Made by a program: the position numbers and the translations under genes. Positions 26,889 to 37,966 of a DNA stretch of 64,000 nt are shown here, in pieces (position 1 is the stretch's first letter; each line of letters begins with the position of its first letter). Under the pieces are notes generated by a model, which saw only the letters and a program-made list of their open reading frames with translations, searched no databases and was not told the DNA's origin. Origin of the DNA: Brachionus koreanus (lineage: Eukaryota; Rotifera; Eurotatoria; Ploima; Brachionidae). The stretch lies in NCBI GenBank assembly GCA_016987375.1, contig PJRA01000077.1, positions 68,985-132,984 of the forward strand, given 5' to 3'.

Positions 26889-29388
26889 TTATTGGGGAAC
26901 TTTTTGGTTTTCGGTGAATGGGGATAAATATTGTTCGTGTAGTTGGGTTGTTTGAACAGGGCTTGAGGGCAATTCGCATGCTTGATTAGCTTCGTTATTG
27001 TTGATGATTTTCTCGACTGGCTGCACAAATATGGACGGAAAAAAGCCAACTTTATCCTCATAAACACCTTCCCACCATTCTTCGTTGTCTATTTTTTTCT
27101 TGTCAAAGTTTTTTCTAAGCAGTCTAATGAAGGCTTCGGGCGGGAACGATAATTCCTGTTCGTCCAGACCATCATAAACATACACTGACTTGACATAGAC
27201 TGGTTCTTCTTTAGGACACAAATTAAAACAGAATACTTTTGACTACACAATTATACAATAAGTATTTTTACCTTGATAATATTCCAAGTATTTAGAAGAG
27301 ACTAGTCCAACTAGACCTTTGTAATTTTTAGCCCTGTAGACCCCATTGAATATTTCATCATAAATAATCAAGCTTTGATTGCTGTCAAAACTCAAATAAT
27401 TTTGATCATTCTAAAATGAAATTTTTCATATTATTTCATAAAAAAAAAATTTATTTTTGTACAGAGACAAAGTTGTCTGTTGTTCGAGCAAACTGTGGCT
27501 CTACATTTGGCAAGTGTGAGTAAGCACTTTTTCTAATCTCAGTCACATTTGGATCAAAAATACTAAATGAAATCTTGGACTCAATGGATTCATCACTTTG
27601 ATTAAAATCTTTGGACGACTTTCGCGGCAAATCATATTCATAGCTTTCTTCCAAATACTTTATTTTGTCTATGCTACTCATTAGTTTGTCCCATAGTTCA
27701 AAATTTTGGTGCAAATTTTCTCCAAACTCTTGTTTATCCTCAAATTTGTATAAATCAGTATCAAGCTCATTCAAATTAACTATTTAAATAAGAAAAAATT
27801 CTAGAATTTTAAAAATCTTAAAAAATAAAACTGAATACTATTAAATGATCCCAGAGCATCGATTTTGGCTTGTAAAAAAATCATTTGCAGCTTTTTCTCA
27901 GCAAGCAAAAATCTGCACTCTTCTTGTTTCAAGTCGACCGAAAAGTCAGTACCCAGAGCCGGCTCTTGCGTACTTTCAACTTTCTGCTCATTTACTTTGG
28001 TCAACATAGCAGTCATTAATTTTTCCACCTCGTTCAATTTGGCAGTCCACTTGACATAATCGTTGGACAAACTTTTTAAATTATCACTTTGAAAAGAAAA
28101 AAAACTCGGTTGAAAATCGCTGTCATGTGGTTGAAGATCGTATTGTATCAAGTTAGAAAAACAATCGTTTCGGTCGATGAAGTAAGCTTCACTTGAGTTG
28201 TTTGTGCTGTTAAATCTTTGGTTAGAAATTTCTTGCCAATCTCCTGAGCCGAACAGCGAGTCAAAATGCTTGATAAAAAATTTGCTAGATTCAATGTCTT
28301 TCAAGACCAATGTGTTCAATGACTCATTTATAAATGCATCTATTTGGCCATTTTGTAGCTTTATGATAAAAAAAAAATAAATAAAAATTTTATTTATTTA
28401 TTTTTACATTTAATAGTTGAGGAATTTCCATAGAATAATAATATTGTATTTGTTGATTTTGACAAAAGTTTGTTGTCACATAATTTAGCTTGGAAAAGTC
28501 CAATTTTTTAAGTCTCTCTCTGTGTATTTGATCATCCTTTAATTTTAATTAGAAAAAAAAAAATTTTTTTTCTTAAAGTCAAAACATATATGCTACTTTG
28601 TTCATTTCGTCCAAAGCTTTTTTAAATTTGTTTACGTTAATATTTTTTTCTTTAAGTCTTTTTCGAAAAAAAAAATACATTTTTCATAAATTGTCATTTT
28701 TGATTACTTTTTTTCCAAATTTGGCATTTTCACTTTGTTCTCTTCAAATTGATCGCATAAAAATTGATCTATACAAAAATTTTTAAAAGCAATTTGACAA
28801 TTTCTGTTCGATTCGGATAAAATTTCGTGATTTTTTTTCAAATAAAGCAAAGCCATCTGATTTAGAGTGGATTTTTGCTCTTTCATTTTTTTGAAGTATT
28901 CACAATGCATTAGCAGCGACTTGCTGCTTACTTGCTTTTTTTCGGCCATATAAGCATACTGTTCGAGTATTAATTTCCATTTTTCAGGTATTAAACTAAA
29001 ACAATAATAATAATAGTTTGAAAAAAAAATTCTCACTTAAAAACAAATTACATTTCACTCTTTGAATCATCATTTAGCTGATACTGTTCCTTGCTAGTAA
29101 ATTGACTGCATAGTTTCGACAAAGCCTTGAATTTGTTGAATTTTGGAAAAAATAATTTTTTTTTAATCTTACCTGAGAATACTGAAGCTCTAGTTGACTT
29201 TTTTTTTCTATAAAAGTGCGCACATCTTCCAAATAAGCTAGTTCGTGCTCATTTTTGTTGCCAAATTTGCTCAAGTGTTCGCCAAAATGAGCCTTTAGGT
29301 TAAAAGTATCATCTACCTTGTGTTATAATAAAGAAATTAGGCACGTCCGCGTGATCATTTCTAAAATTACTTTTTTGACAAACTTCAT
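26889..29388 (-). CDS. F-BAR and double-SH3 protein, FCHSD/Nervous wreck-like
   Basis: A membrane-curvature adaptor of the FCHSD1/2-Nwk type, expected to link endocytic membranes to WASP-driven actin. Exon 1 encodes only MKFVKK (ATG 29386-29388). Exon 2 continues VDDTFNLKAHFGEHLSKF, then NEHELAYLEDVRTFIEKKSQ, the first F-BAR helix. Further F-BAR segments are PEKWKLILEQYAYMAEKK (about 28990) and a helical region to about 27870. A first SH3 (about 27290-27480, LSFDSNQSLIIYDEIFNGVY then GLVGLVSSKYLEYY) is degenerate, lacking the ALYDY start and the WW pair. The second SH3 (about 27000-27200) is canonical: VYVYDGLDEQELSFPPEAFI, EEWWEGVYEDKVGFFPSIFV. About ten exons; internal junctions were only partly checked. 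It is about 235 bases upstream of M3 copy 1 on the same strand and divergent from LCMT1. A second, SH3-less relative lies at 33617-35956. Confidence 0.78.
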
Positions 29389-30445
29389 TATTTCTATGAG
29401 CTTGTGATAGACTAAATAATGCAAGATAATTAATGAGGATAAAGACGAGACCTAGTTATCTTTTTCGAAAAGGTTTTGAAATTTATTAAAAATGTTAAAA
29501 TTATTGTTCTCTAAATTGAATATAGAAAATATGAAATCAAATATATCTTTACTTGATAGTTAAGAAAAAAGGTCGGTTAATACTGGATTAGAAAGTGCTA
29601 AAAAATTTCTGCTATGAATTAAGCAAATCTTCGTAGTAGTAGGTCAAGATTAGCAGCTGGCTATTCAATTTTTTTTTGTTATCTCCAAACGAATAAAATG
29701 ATTTATTAGAAAATATTTTCATCGTAAATTTCCATTTTAATTTTCAAAGATCAACTAAAAAAATAAATTTTTGTAATTAAATATTTTTTTCAACTTAAAA
29801 AAAAAAAAAATTCTAGAAAAACAAAAAATAAAGCTAAATTTTTTATTAAGAAAAAGTTGACAATTTTTTCAAAAAAAACTAAAAAAAAAAATACTTATCT
29901 TAAAATTTAGAAAAAAAAAAACTTTAAATATTAAAACTAAAATGAAAATGACAAATAAATACATAAATAAATATTTAATTTATTTTTAATAGCAAAAAAA
30001 AATAATATTTAATATAAATAATTTATTGGTCTTAAAAAGAGACGTAGCTTTTAGAGCTTAAAGTTTAAGACATTTCTCTCTGCCAGTAATGCTGCTTGAT
30101 TTGTGATTCCAAGCTAGTTTCAATAGTTAATTAAGTGGTCGGATGAGCGGCGCTGTTAATGATGAACCTTCTACGAGCTTCTTAAGAAAAGGCGCATGTC
30201 ATAACTCTGCCATTGCCAGTTTCCAAACCGTCTGAGAAAAGAGGATTCATGTCTGTATATATTGTCTCATTTGGTTTGTCCTCTTCAAGCTATTTTAAAT
30301 AAATTCAGATTTTTTTCACATTTTTGTTAATATTATATTGATTCTGTTCATTTTATTTAACATATTAATGAAATTAATAAAATTTAAAAAAATTTATTAA
30401 TTATTTTGGAATTTTTAAAAAAAAAAGATCTAAATCAATTTAAAG
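29389..30445. other. Intergenic FCHSD-LCMT1, mostly A/T tracts with a GC-richer island
   Basis: AT-rich sequence with long A runs (29780-30000), then a distinctly less AT-rich island at about 30040-30290. On the minus strand the island carries an acceptor-like TTTAAAATAG followed by 35 open codons (listed separately). No complete gene was recognised. Confidence 0.55.
30182..30289 (-). pseudogene. Orphan coding-like exon or gene remnant
   Basis: After a plausible splice acceptor (AAAATAG), the minus strand reads LEEDKPNETIYTDMNPLFSD followed by GLETGNGRVMTCAFS and a stop at 30182-30184. Amino acid use (balanced, few Asn/Lys/Phe runs) and base composition look coding, unlike the flanks. I do not recognise the protein. 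No upstream partner exon was found before the LCMT1 start at 30446, so it may be the relic of a truncated gene or a terminal exon of an unrecognised one. Confidence 0.35.
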
Positions 30446-31462
30446 ATGTCATCTGATGAAGCCATTCAATTGACTAATAACGATGCATCATATTGCAAGT
30501 CATACGCCATATCAAAAGGATACTGGTCCGATCCGTACTTGAAATATTTCTGCAGCTCTCATAGTTTAGAGCATAAAGCACCAGAAATAAGCCGTGGATA
30601 TTATGCCCGTGTAAATGCAATTCGAAGTTGTGTTTACAAATTCATTGAGAAATTTGATAATGGTCAAGTAATTAACCTGGGTGCCGGCTTTGACACACTT
30701 TATTTTGATTTGATTGATAAAAATTTAAAATTCAAAAAATACATTGAAATCGATTTTGGTCGCATTGTTTCGTCCAAGATTCGCTTGATGCGCTCAAAGC
30801 GAGCTTTGAGTGATAAATTTCCACGAACAGACACCATCGAAAGCACAAGCGAAACTAAACAGACCCAAGGAGATTTTAAAGTTCCCAATTTGTTTCCCAA
30901 AGCGAGTCCAGTTCATCCTTCTTTAAAATCAAATAGCGAAATTCATTTAGAAAATTATGATCTAATAAGCGCTGATTTGCGCAACACCGATGAACTAGAC
31001 TCTAAATTAAAAATGTGTGGAGTTAGCTTTAAACTACCTACTTTAGTAATAGCCGAATGTGTTCTTGTTTACATGTCTTTGGACAAATCAAGCAACCTTT
31101 TGAAATACTTGAGTGAAAATTTTGAACAAACTGGCTTTTTGAATTATGAACAATGCAATTTAAAAGACAAATTTGGTGACATTATGATGGCTAACATGCA
31201 AGCTAGAGAATGTAGACTAGAAGGCACTGAAGCCTGCTCTAGTCTAAGCACACAAATGGAACGATTCATCAACAATGGTCTAAACAACACTCAAGTAATT
31301 ACAATGAGCGATTTTTACAAGAATAAAATGGACCAAGACGAACGACACAGAATTGAGTCAATTGAATTTTTGGACGAAAGCGAACTTTTATTTCAACTTA
31401 TGGATCATTATTGTATTGGTATTGCTTCTAATTCACCAGTATTTAAGGAGATTTTTTTCTAA
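30446..31462 (+). CDS. LCMT1: Leucine carboxyl methyltransferase 1 (PP2A methyltransferase)
   Basis: SAM-dependent enzyme that methylates the C-terminal leucine carboxyl of the PP2A catalytic subunit, promoting holoenzyme assembly. It is a single exon of 338 residues, close to the human length. Landmarks: YCKSYAISKGYWSDPYLKYF and RGYYARVNAIRSCV near the N terminus, the SAM-binding loop QVINLGAGFDTLYF (about residues 74-87), acidic EIDF after it, and LVIAECVLVYM in the catalytic core. The start ATG at 30446 is preceded by an A-rich leader and gives the expected N terminus. It sits head-to-head with the FCHSD-like gene and about 400 bases ahead of Tat-SF1 in the same direction. Confidence 0.93.
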   Translation: MSSDEAIQLTNNDASYCKSYAISKGYWSDPYLKYFCSSHSLEHKAPEISRGYYARVNAIRSCVYKFIEKFDNGQVINLGAGFDTLYFDLIDKNLKFKKYIEIDFGRIVSSKIRLMRSKRALSDKFPRTDTIESTSETKQTQGDFKVPNLFPKASPVHPSLKSNSEIHLENYDLISADLRNTDELDSKLKMCGVSFKLPTLVIAECVLVYMSLDKSSNLLKYLSENFEQTGFLNYEQCNLKDKFGDIMMANMQARECRLEGTEACSSLSTQMERFINNGLNNTQVITMSDFYKNKMDQDERHRIESIEFLDESELLFQLMDHYCIGIASNSPVFKEIFF

Positions 31463-31869
31463 AATTTAAAATTAAGAAATTTTAATAAATTGTTTTTGAT
31501 TTTTTTTTTATAAATTTTTTTTCTTTATTTTTAAGTTTTAAAACAATCGGGTTTAATAGCCTGAATAGTTTTGATAATTTTTCTTTCTAATGTTCAACAA
31601 TTTGCTTGAAAATATTTTTTTTTTTCTTTCTTAATTTTTTAGACAATTTAAAATAGAAATTCAAACTAAATTTCAAAATCAGAACTAATTACATAAGCAA
31701 AAATAAATTATTTAAATTAATTTTTCTTTAAATTTTAATAATTTTTTTTTATTAATTTACAAATGCTGTAAAATTAAGTAGATTTGAAAAATAAAAAAAA
31801 TCGATGCGCAAAATTCTATATTAAATTTTATCTGCTTTCAGTTTTGAATCGAGTTTTGACTTGTGAAAA
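31463..31869. other. Intergenic LCMT1 to Tat-SF1
   Basis: About 400 bases of T-rich then A-rich sequence. No gene or clear regulatory motif was seen beyond the expected 3' end of LCMT1 and the leader of the next gene. Confidence 0.5.
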
Positions 31870-33506
31870 ATGTCAGATAGCAGCGAAACAGAAGAAGAAA
31901 GTGGTTTTTCTCATAAAGTTGAAAAGATAAAGTACACAAAAGCAACGAGAGATGTGTCTAGCAAAGCAAAGAAGCAAAAAACTGAAAAGGAATTAAGCGA
32001 CGAAGAATTCGAATACGAAAGTGATGAGGAGTATTATCAAAAATTGATGAATCAGGAGACAAATGAAGAAGACGAGCTAAAACGACAGCTGCGTCTTGAA
32101 AAAGAAGAAGCAGAAAGAAAAGAAAAAGAAGGAGAGAAAAAAAGGAAAAAAGACCCCGACGGAACTGAGTATGAATGGGACCCGGTAGTCAAGGGCTGGT
32201 TTCCTGTGTTTTCTGACAGACAGCTCATTGACTATCAACAAAACTATGGACAAATTCAGAACCAACAAGCTTCAGTGTCTCAAGTCAATATTAAACTGGA
32301 AGAAAACACATATTATCTTTACAACGGAGCTTTTTTTAAGTGGGATTTCAAAGACAATAAATGGGTCGCTGCCCAAGAGCGGGTCTATTCTTATGTTGAT
32401 TATTTGACAAGCTTGGCTTATGAGTGGAATGAAAATTCGAACAAATGGGAGCCTAAAAAAGCTGCGGCTAAATCTCAATCATCTGATTCAAATCAGCAAA
32501 TTGATAATAAAAATGTGAATAAAAAAAAACGAGATGGATGGTTCGAAATGGAAGATGAAAAAAACACAAATGTGTATGTAAGCGGGCTTCCTTTGGACAT
32601 TACTGACCAAGAATTTGAAGAATTAATGTCGAAATATGGAATTATTATGAAAGATCCGGTCACTCATAAACTGAAAATAAAATTGTATAAAGAAAATGAT
32701 GAGGTCAAAGGAGACGGTAGATGTTGCTATTTAATGCCAGAATCTGTCAAACTTTGCTTACAGCTATTGGATGATAGTGACTATCGGGGTCATAAAATTC
32801 ATGTTGAAAAAGCCAAGTTTGAACAAAAAGGAGCCTTTGATCCATCCAAAGCAAAAACTTTGAGTGATTCGCAGAAAAAAAAATTAACCAAAGCAAAAGA
32901 GAAAAAACTTCTTGAAAAACAGAGACAAAAGTAGATTTTTTTTTAATTATAAATCTTTTCATTTTAATTCTAAATTTTTATGTTAAAGACTTTTGGATTG
33001 GGAAGAAAGACCTGAAGTAGTAAGACAAAAATACGAAAGAGTAGTTGTCATTAAAAACATATTTTCGCCTTTAGATTTTGAAGTAATTTCTACTAATATC
33101 TAAAGCTTTTTATTTGATTTTTATTTCAAAATTTAGAAGCATCCTGGTTTATTGTCCAAATTTCAGTCCGATTTACGAACAGAACTTGAAGCTTATGGAG
33201 TTGTGAAAAAAATAATTGTCAATGTAAGTATGGATGTTTTGTTCATTTTTAATTCTAAATCAAAATGAATTGTTTTATCTTAAGGAAAGAAATCCGGAAG
33301 GTGTAGTGACTGTTAGCTTTAAAGATGTTGAAATGGCCGATAGATGTTGTGAATATTTGAATAATAGAGTTTGGAAGAATGGACGGATAATTACATGTGA
33401 AACTTGGGACGGCCAAACAAGATATGAAGTAGAAGAAACAGAAGAGGAAAGAGAAAGACGCTTGGCAGAGTGGCATCGCTTTTTGGAAGAAGAAGAAGAT
33501 GATTAA
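31870..33506 (+). CDS. HTATSF1: Tat-SF1 / Cus2-like splicing factor (HTATSF1)
   Basis: U2 snRNP-associated RNA-binding protein (human HTATSF1, yeast Cus2). Four exons (31870-32930, 32989-33082, 33137-33223, 33285-33506) join in frame to 487 residues. The N terminus is acidic and lysine-rich. W-rich motifs follow (GTEYEWDPVVKGWFPVF; then FKWDFKDNKWV and AYEWNENSNKWEP). RRM1 begins with NVYVSGLPLDITDQEFEELM. The C-terminal UHM domain spans the short exons (RVVVIKNIFSPLDFE..., PEGVVTVSFKDVEMADRC...) and ends with ITCETWDGQTRYEVEETEEE, matching the WDG-x-T-x-Y-x-VEET pattern of HTATSF1. The long acidic tail of the vertebrate protein is absent; it ends FLEEEEDD. It is convergent with the F-BAR paralogue at 33617. 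Confidence 0.93.
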
Positions 33507-33534
33507 AAATATAAACTTGTTGAATTTAATTTTA

Positions 33535-33539
<5 letters not shown>

Positions 33540-33573
<34 letters not shown>
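33540..33573. repeat. (AT)n microsatellite
   Basis: A near-perfect TA dinucleotide run of about 34 bases sits between the convergent 3' ends of Tat-SF1 and the F-BAR paralogue. Confidence 0.95.
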
Positions 33574-33575
<2 letters not shown>

Positions 33576-33616
33576 ATTGATTAAAAATAAATAAATTTTT
33601 AAAGAATTTTTTTTTT

Positions 33617-35956
33617 CTAAAGCCATGCCCCATTTGTAATGTCATAATCATCTAAAATAAACTGAATTAGATTATCTAATATTAAAGATCTCTATTGAAA
33701 ATCAAAAACCTGGATCAATAAATGGCTTGTCAATAGTTTTTGTCAGCGTTTCTGAGTAAAAACGAGACTCCAATGTTAGCATATGATCTAAACGTCCATT
33801 TAAACAGGCAAGTTCTTCGACAGTGAATGCTAAATTATTGCTGGTAAAATCATTTATTCTAAAAACTTCTAGGAATTCAATTTGAGCAATTAGTTTTTTA
33901 AGTTGTGAATTTTTTTCCAATAAATAAAATTTCTGGTTTTCCAAATTTTCATTCATAATGAATTTTGGCAATTTGGCTTCAGGTAGACTTGACATTTTAC
34001 CAATTTTATTTTCTTCAAGCTTCAAAATTTCAGAAAAAAAAATTAGTTCTTTCTAAATTAAAATAATTAGTTAAACTTCTTGATTATCTTCTATTGAAAA
34101 GTCTGAATTTTTGGCATTTTCGTCAATTATTGTAAATATTTTTTTTGATTCCGACACAAGCTGTTCATATTCATGAGAAAAATATTTTATATTTTCACAA
34201 TTATTAATTTTTTCATCATCATTCTAGTTTAATAACGACAAAAAAAATTTTAAATTAAAATAAATGTGTGTTTGTTTTGGTATAAAAACCATTCTTTGAT
34301 GTTATAGTTTTTATCACCTAAATTAGTGTGTGCAAAAACTTAACTTTAATAATTTTCTTATGCATACAGAATGATTTTTTGACAAAAAAAAGTATTAATT
34401 AAAATTGTGTTGTTTTTTTTTAGCGAGAAAAAAATTTACCAAAAGTCTTTTGTATTTATCAAACTGAACAATGTAATCAAAATTGACTATATTTTCAAAT
34501 AAAGAAGGATTGTTTTGCTTTTAAAGAAAATTTTAAAACAAAAAAAATAAAAATGGATCCAAATTACTAGATCAGATAAATCAATTTTATTAAAGTCTTT
34601 AATCATTTTAGAAATGAATTCATTTGTTTCTATCTCTTTAATAAATATTGACTGAATAAACTCATAAATAAACAAGTTCATATTTCCATTTTGGAACTAA
34701 ATTTTAAAAGTTAATAATTTTTAATTTATTAATATTTTTTTTATTATGAAGGAACAATTTTGCTTAATAAACGCCAATTTAAATTATAAAATTAACATGT
34801 TATAAAGAGCATTTAAATTGGGTTTTATCAAATGTTTTAGAAATTAAAAAAAATATAATTGTAGCTAATATGGTCACATACTTGAAGCAATTGAGGCAAT
34901 TCACTTGAAAAATAATTTTGAATAGCTTTGTTCAATTTGGTATGAATGATTAGGCAATTAAGTTTTGCTAGATCAATCTGACGGTCTCGATTTGGTCTTT
35001 CAAATGACTTAATACACAAAATATAGTTGAAAAATTTCAAATAAATATTAAAAAAAAAAAGATAAAATTTACACTATTTATATATTTGTAAGTTTGATTA
35101 AAATTATTTAAGTCAATTTTGGACTTTTTTAAACTAAAAATTTAAAAACATCATGTGATAATAAAAATTCAACATTTTTTTTTATTTACTCCTTTTCAAT
35201 AGATGAAGAATTATTAATTTTTTCACTTAGTAAAATCTCTGTTTCAAAAACTTTGTAGGATTTTATGAACTCATTTTGAATATTAGTCAAATCGTCTTTT
35301 GCTTTTTTCATATAATCTAAAACCTGTTTAATTAGGCTAAAATTATCAAAATATCTCATGTTCTTATATACTTTTTGATATGAAGCATTTTTTTGTTCTT
35401 TAATAACACTAAAAAGATCACAAAACATCGTAATCGATGCACAGCTAACCATCTTTTTTTCAGATATATTGATAATTGTTTCAAGAACTGACTTCCAATA
35501 ATCAGGAATAGAACTTGAAGAAAAAAAATAAAAAAAATTTTAAAATTATAAAAAAATTACATAGATTGGATGATATCATTATCATAAACTTGATAATTTT
35601 TTTTAATGTAACTTTCGCATAATGATATAATAGACTAGAAGCAAAAATAAAAATAATATAAAGAAATTGTTTATGAATTATAAATTTACTTTAGAGTACT
35701 GTTCATCAATATAGCTCTTTTTAATTATGAAAGACCTAAAATGACTTATTAAAAAATTAAGTAAAATTAAAAAAAAATTTAACTTTATATCATCCAAAAA
35801 CAAGATTTCTTGCTCATTCTTAAAATCAAAAATTTCGAACTGTTTACTAAATAAGTAAGAAATATTAGATTCAATGGAAATCTTTTTGTGAAAAAAAAAA
35901 AATTAATTGTTAAAAATCTAATTGAAAAAAAAAATTACATTTTGAATATATTTCAT
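33617..35956 (-). CDS. Diverged F-BAR protein, SH3-less paralogue of the FCHSD-like gene
   Basis: Exon 1 encodes only MKYIQN (ATG 35954-35956) with the same exon-1 length and phase as MKFVKK of the FCHSD-like gene. The next exons read ISYLFSKQFEIFDF, NEQEILFLDDIK and SFIIKKSYIDEQYSK, matching LSKFGNKNEHELAYLEDVRT and FIEKKSQLELQYSQ. Then IPDYWKSVLETIINISEKK matches IPEKWKLILEQYAYMAEKK. The exon at about 34860-35010 ends NYFSSELPQLLQ, the F-BAR segment written as YYQEELPALL in relatives. A terminal exon (33617-33650) after an intron at about 33651-33712 would give a C terminus ending NGAWL. No SH3 domain is present downstream. The protein is very rich in Lys, Ile and Asn, consistent with relaxed or fast evolution. 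About nine to ten exons; internal splice sites are partly inferred. It may still bind membranes but cannot recruit partners through SH3 domains. Confidence 0.65.
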
Positions 35957-36165
35957 ATTAGATTAAATTGAAAATAAAAATAAAGAGAGACACAAAATTA
36001 AATTTATTTGATTTCGAGTAAATTTATCTTAAATTAAAGATTAGAGTAAGAAAAAATTTTACAAAAAAATTATTATCATTTGCTTTAGAATAAACTAAAT
36101 TAAATCGCTTTAGTAAAAAATTAAATAAATTAAGGAAACAAAAATTAAAAATATTAGTAAAAAAT

Positions 36166-37149
36166 TCAATAGGATCCATAAGATAAACTCTGCTGAGCAA
36201 GAGAAGCATAAGTTGGAACATCATTGGCAACAGGAGCTGATGTGGTTTCTTCATAATAACTGACAGTGGTAGTTTCAACTGGAACATCATAGGCAACAGT
36301 AGCTGATGTGGTTTCTTCATAATAACTGACAGTGGTAGTTTCAACTGGAACATCATAGGCAACAGTAGCTGGTGTTGTTTCTTCATAGTATGTCACAGTG
36401 GTAGTTTCAACTGGAACATCGTAGGCAACTGTAGCTGGTGTTGTTTCTTCATAGTATGTCACAGTGGTAGTTTCAACTGGAACATCATAGGCAACAGGAG
36501 CTGATGTGGTTTCTTCATAATAACTGACAGTGGTAGTTTCAACTGGAACATCATAGGCAACAGTAGCTGGTGTTGTTTCTTCATAGTATGTCACAGTGGT
36601 AGTTTCAACTGGAACATCGTAGGCAACTGTAGCTGGTGTTGTTTCTTCATAGTATGTCACAGTGGTAGTTTCAACTGGAACATCATAGGCAACAGGAGCT
36701 GATGTGGTTTCTTCATAATAACTGACAGTGGTAGTTTCAACTGGAACATCATAGGCAACAGGAGCTGATGTGGTTTCTTCATAATAACTGACAGTCGTAG
36801 TTTCAACTGGAACATCATAGGCAACTGTAGCTGGTGTTGTTTCTTCATAGTATGTCACAGTGGTAGTTTCAACTGGAACATCATAGGCAACAGTAGCTTG
36901 TGTTGTTTCAATATTATTAGTTATTTTAGTTGTATCTTGTGGTATATTATATGCATTTTTTGTTTGCAATATTGGCTCAGCAATTTTTTGTGAATTTGTT
37001 GTTTCATAAGCTTTGTTTGTAAATGTTTGCACGCCATAAGATTTTGTTCTTAGTGGTTCTTTATTATAATTTCCATATATTGAGGCTCCATTTATTTGTG
37101 AAATTAAAATATTAATAGATAATATAAAAATTAAATTTCGTTCGACCAT
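36166..37149 (-). CDS. Secreted Thr/Tyr/Val-rich 22-residue tandem-repeat protein
   Basis: A 327-residue single-exon protein. The N terminus has a signal peptide (ERNLIFILSINILISQINGA), so export is predicted. A roughly 60-residue linker follows, then one degenerate unit (NAYNIPQDTT...), ten units of 22 residues and a partial eleventh (VANDVP), ending QSLSYGSY. Each unit is VAYDVPVETTTV, then (T/S)YYEETT, then PAT or SAP. Two unit types alternate: B (TYYEETTPAT) and A (SYYEETTSAP). From the N terminus the order is B A A B B A B B A-like A, a higher-order BBA period. At DNA level the unit is 66 bp and nearly identical between copies, indicating recent expansion. Thr-rich blocks could be O-glycosylated and tyrosines cross-linked, as in mucins, cuticle or adhesive proteins. 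The role is unknown. It is divergent from the stathmin-like gene. Confidence 0.85.
   Translation of the reverse strand: MVERNLIFILSINILISQINGASIYGNYNKEPLRTKSYGVQTFTNKAYETTNSQKIAEPILQTKNAYNIPQDTTKITNNIETTQATVAYDVPVETTTVTYYEETTPATVAYDVPVETTTVSYYEETTSAPVAYDVPVETTTVSYYEETTSAPVAYDVPVETTTVTYYEETTPATVAYDVPVETTTVTYYEETTPATVAYDVPVETTTVSYYEETTSAPVAYDVPVETTTVTYYEETTPATVAYDVPVETTTVTYYEETTPATVAYDVPVETTTVSYYEETTSATVAYDVPVETTTVSYYEETTSAPVANDVPTYASLAQQSLSYGSY
36226..36970 (-). repeat. 66-bp tandem repeat array
   Basis: About eleven tandem copies of a 66-bp unit lie inside the preceding gene; 66 is a multiple of three, so copy-number changes stay in frame. The regular period also keeps another frame open, which produces spurious MMFQLKL-type reading frames on the same strand. 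Confidence 0.95.
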
Positions 37150-37966
37150 ATTTTAAATAATTTCCAAAAAAAATTAAGCTTTTTCAAATAATATTTTTTT
37201 TAATGTTTAAATCTTTTTATATATGTTACTGTTTAGAGTCCATGCATTTATTTGATGCAACAAATTAATTTTTATATCAATCATCTTAGCATGCTTTTTG
37301 GTCTCAACATTTATGAAAAAAAATATCGACAAATATTCAGTTTTTATTCTTTTACAAGCTTACTTTAACTCTTTTAAATTCTAGAAATTTATACACGCTC
37401 TCTTCTAGACTTACTTGTGATCAAATTTTTTTGACAAAACTATATTTAGAAATATTTAAAATTTATTTTTAATAAAATATTCTTTGTATTTTTAAAGCTA
37501 ATCGATTTAGTATTTAATTAATTTATTCAATTTAGCTAAACAATTTGAAATAAATGTTTTTCTTTTTTAATTTTTTTGTAATAATTCTAAATAATATAAT
37601 TTTTCTTGTTTTGTATTTATGTGATTAAAATTGAAAATTTAATTAAAAATTTAGACTCATTTAATTTTTTAGATGTTGAAAAAAATTTTCAAAATTTCAA
37701 ATTAAATAAAAATAAATCTTTAATAATAAACTGCTTCCGCTAGAATCTAATGTTTATTTAGCAACAAGTAAATCAAACAAAATAAAGCTAAATCTGATTA
37801 AAAAAATTAGCTCCTTATTTTATTCAAATCGCTTAACTAAAATGACACAATTAATTTGTTCCTAAGCGACGTTTTCTTCTTCTAATAAAACAACTTGATC
37901 GAATATATAAACATTTTGGTTTGCATAAAATCAACTTTACCAAAAAAAAAAAATCAAAATAAATAA
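37150..37966. other. Intergenic, divergent promoters of repeat protein and stathmin-like gene
   Basis: About 800 bases, AT-rich, no coding exon seen. It must contain the two divergent promoters. No specific element was identified. Confidence 0.5.

Noticed and set aside
33540..33573. TA run considered as an origin or recombination element
   Set aside because: A plain dinucleotide microsatellite between convergent 3' ends explains it.
36024..36386. Second repeat protein (MMFQLKL-type) on the same strand
   Set aside because: Alternate frame of the 66-bp repeat array; no signal peptide or other support.
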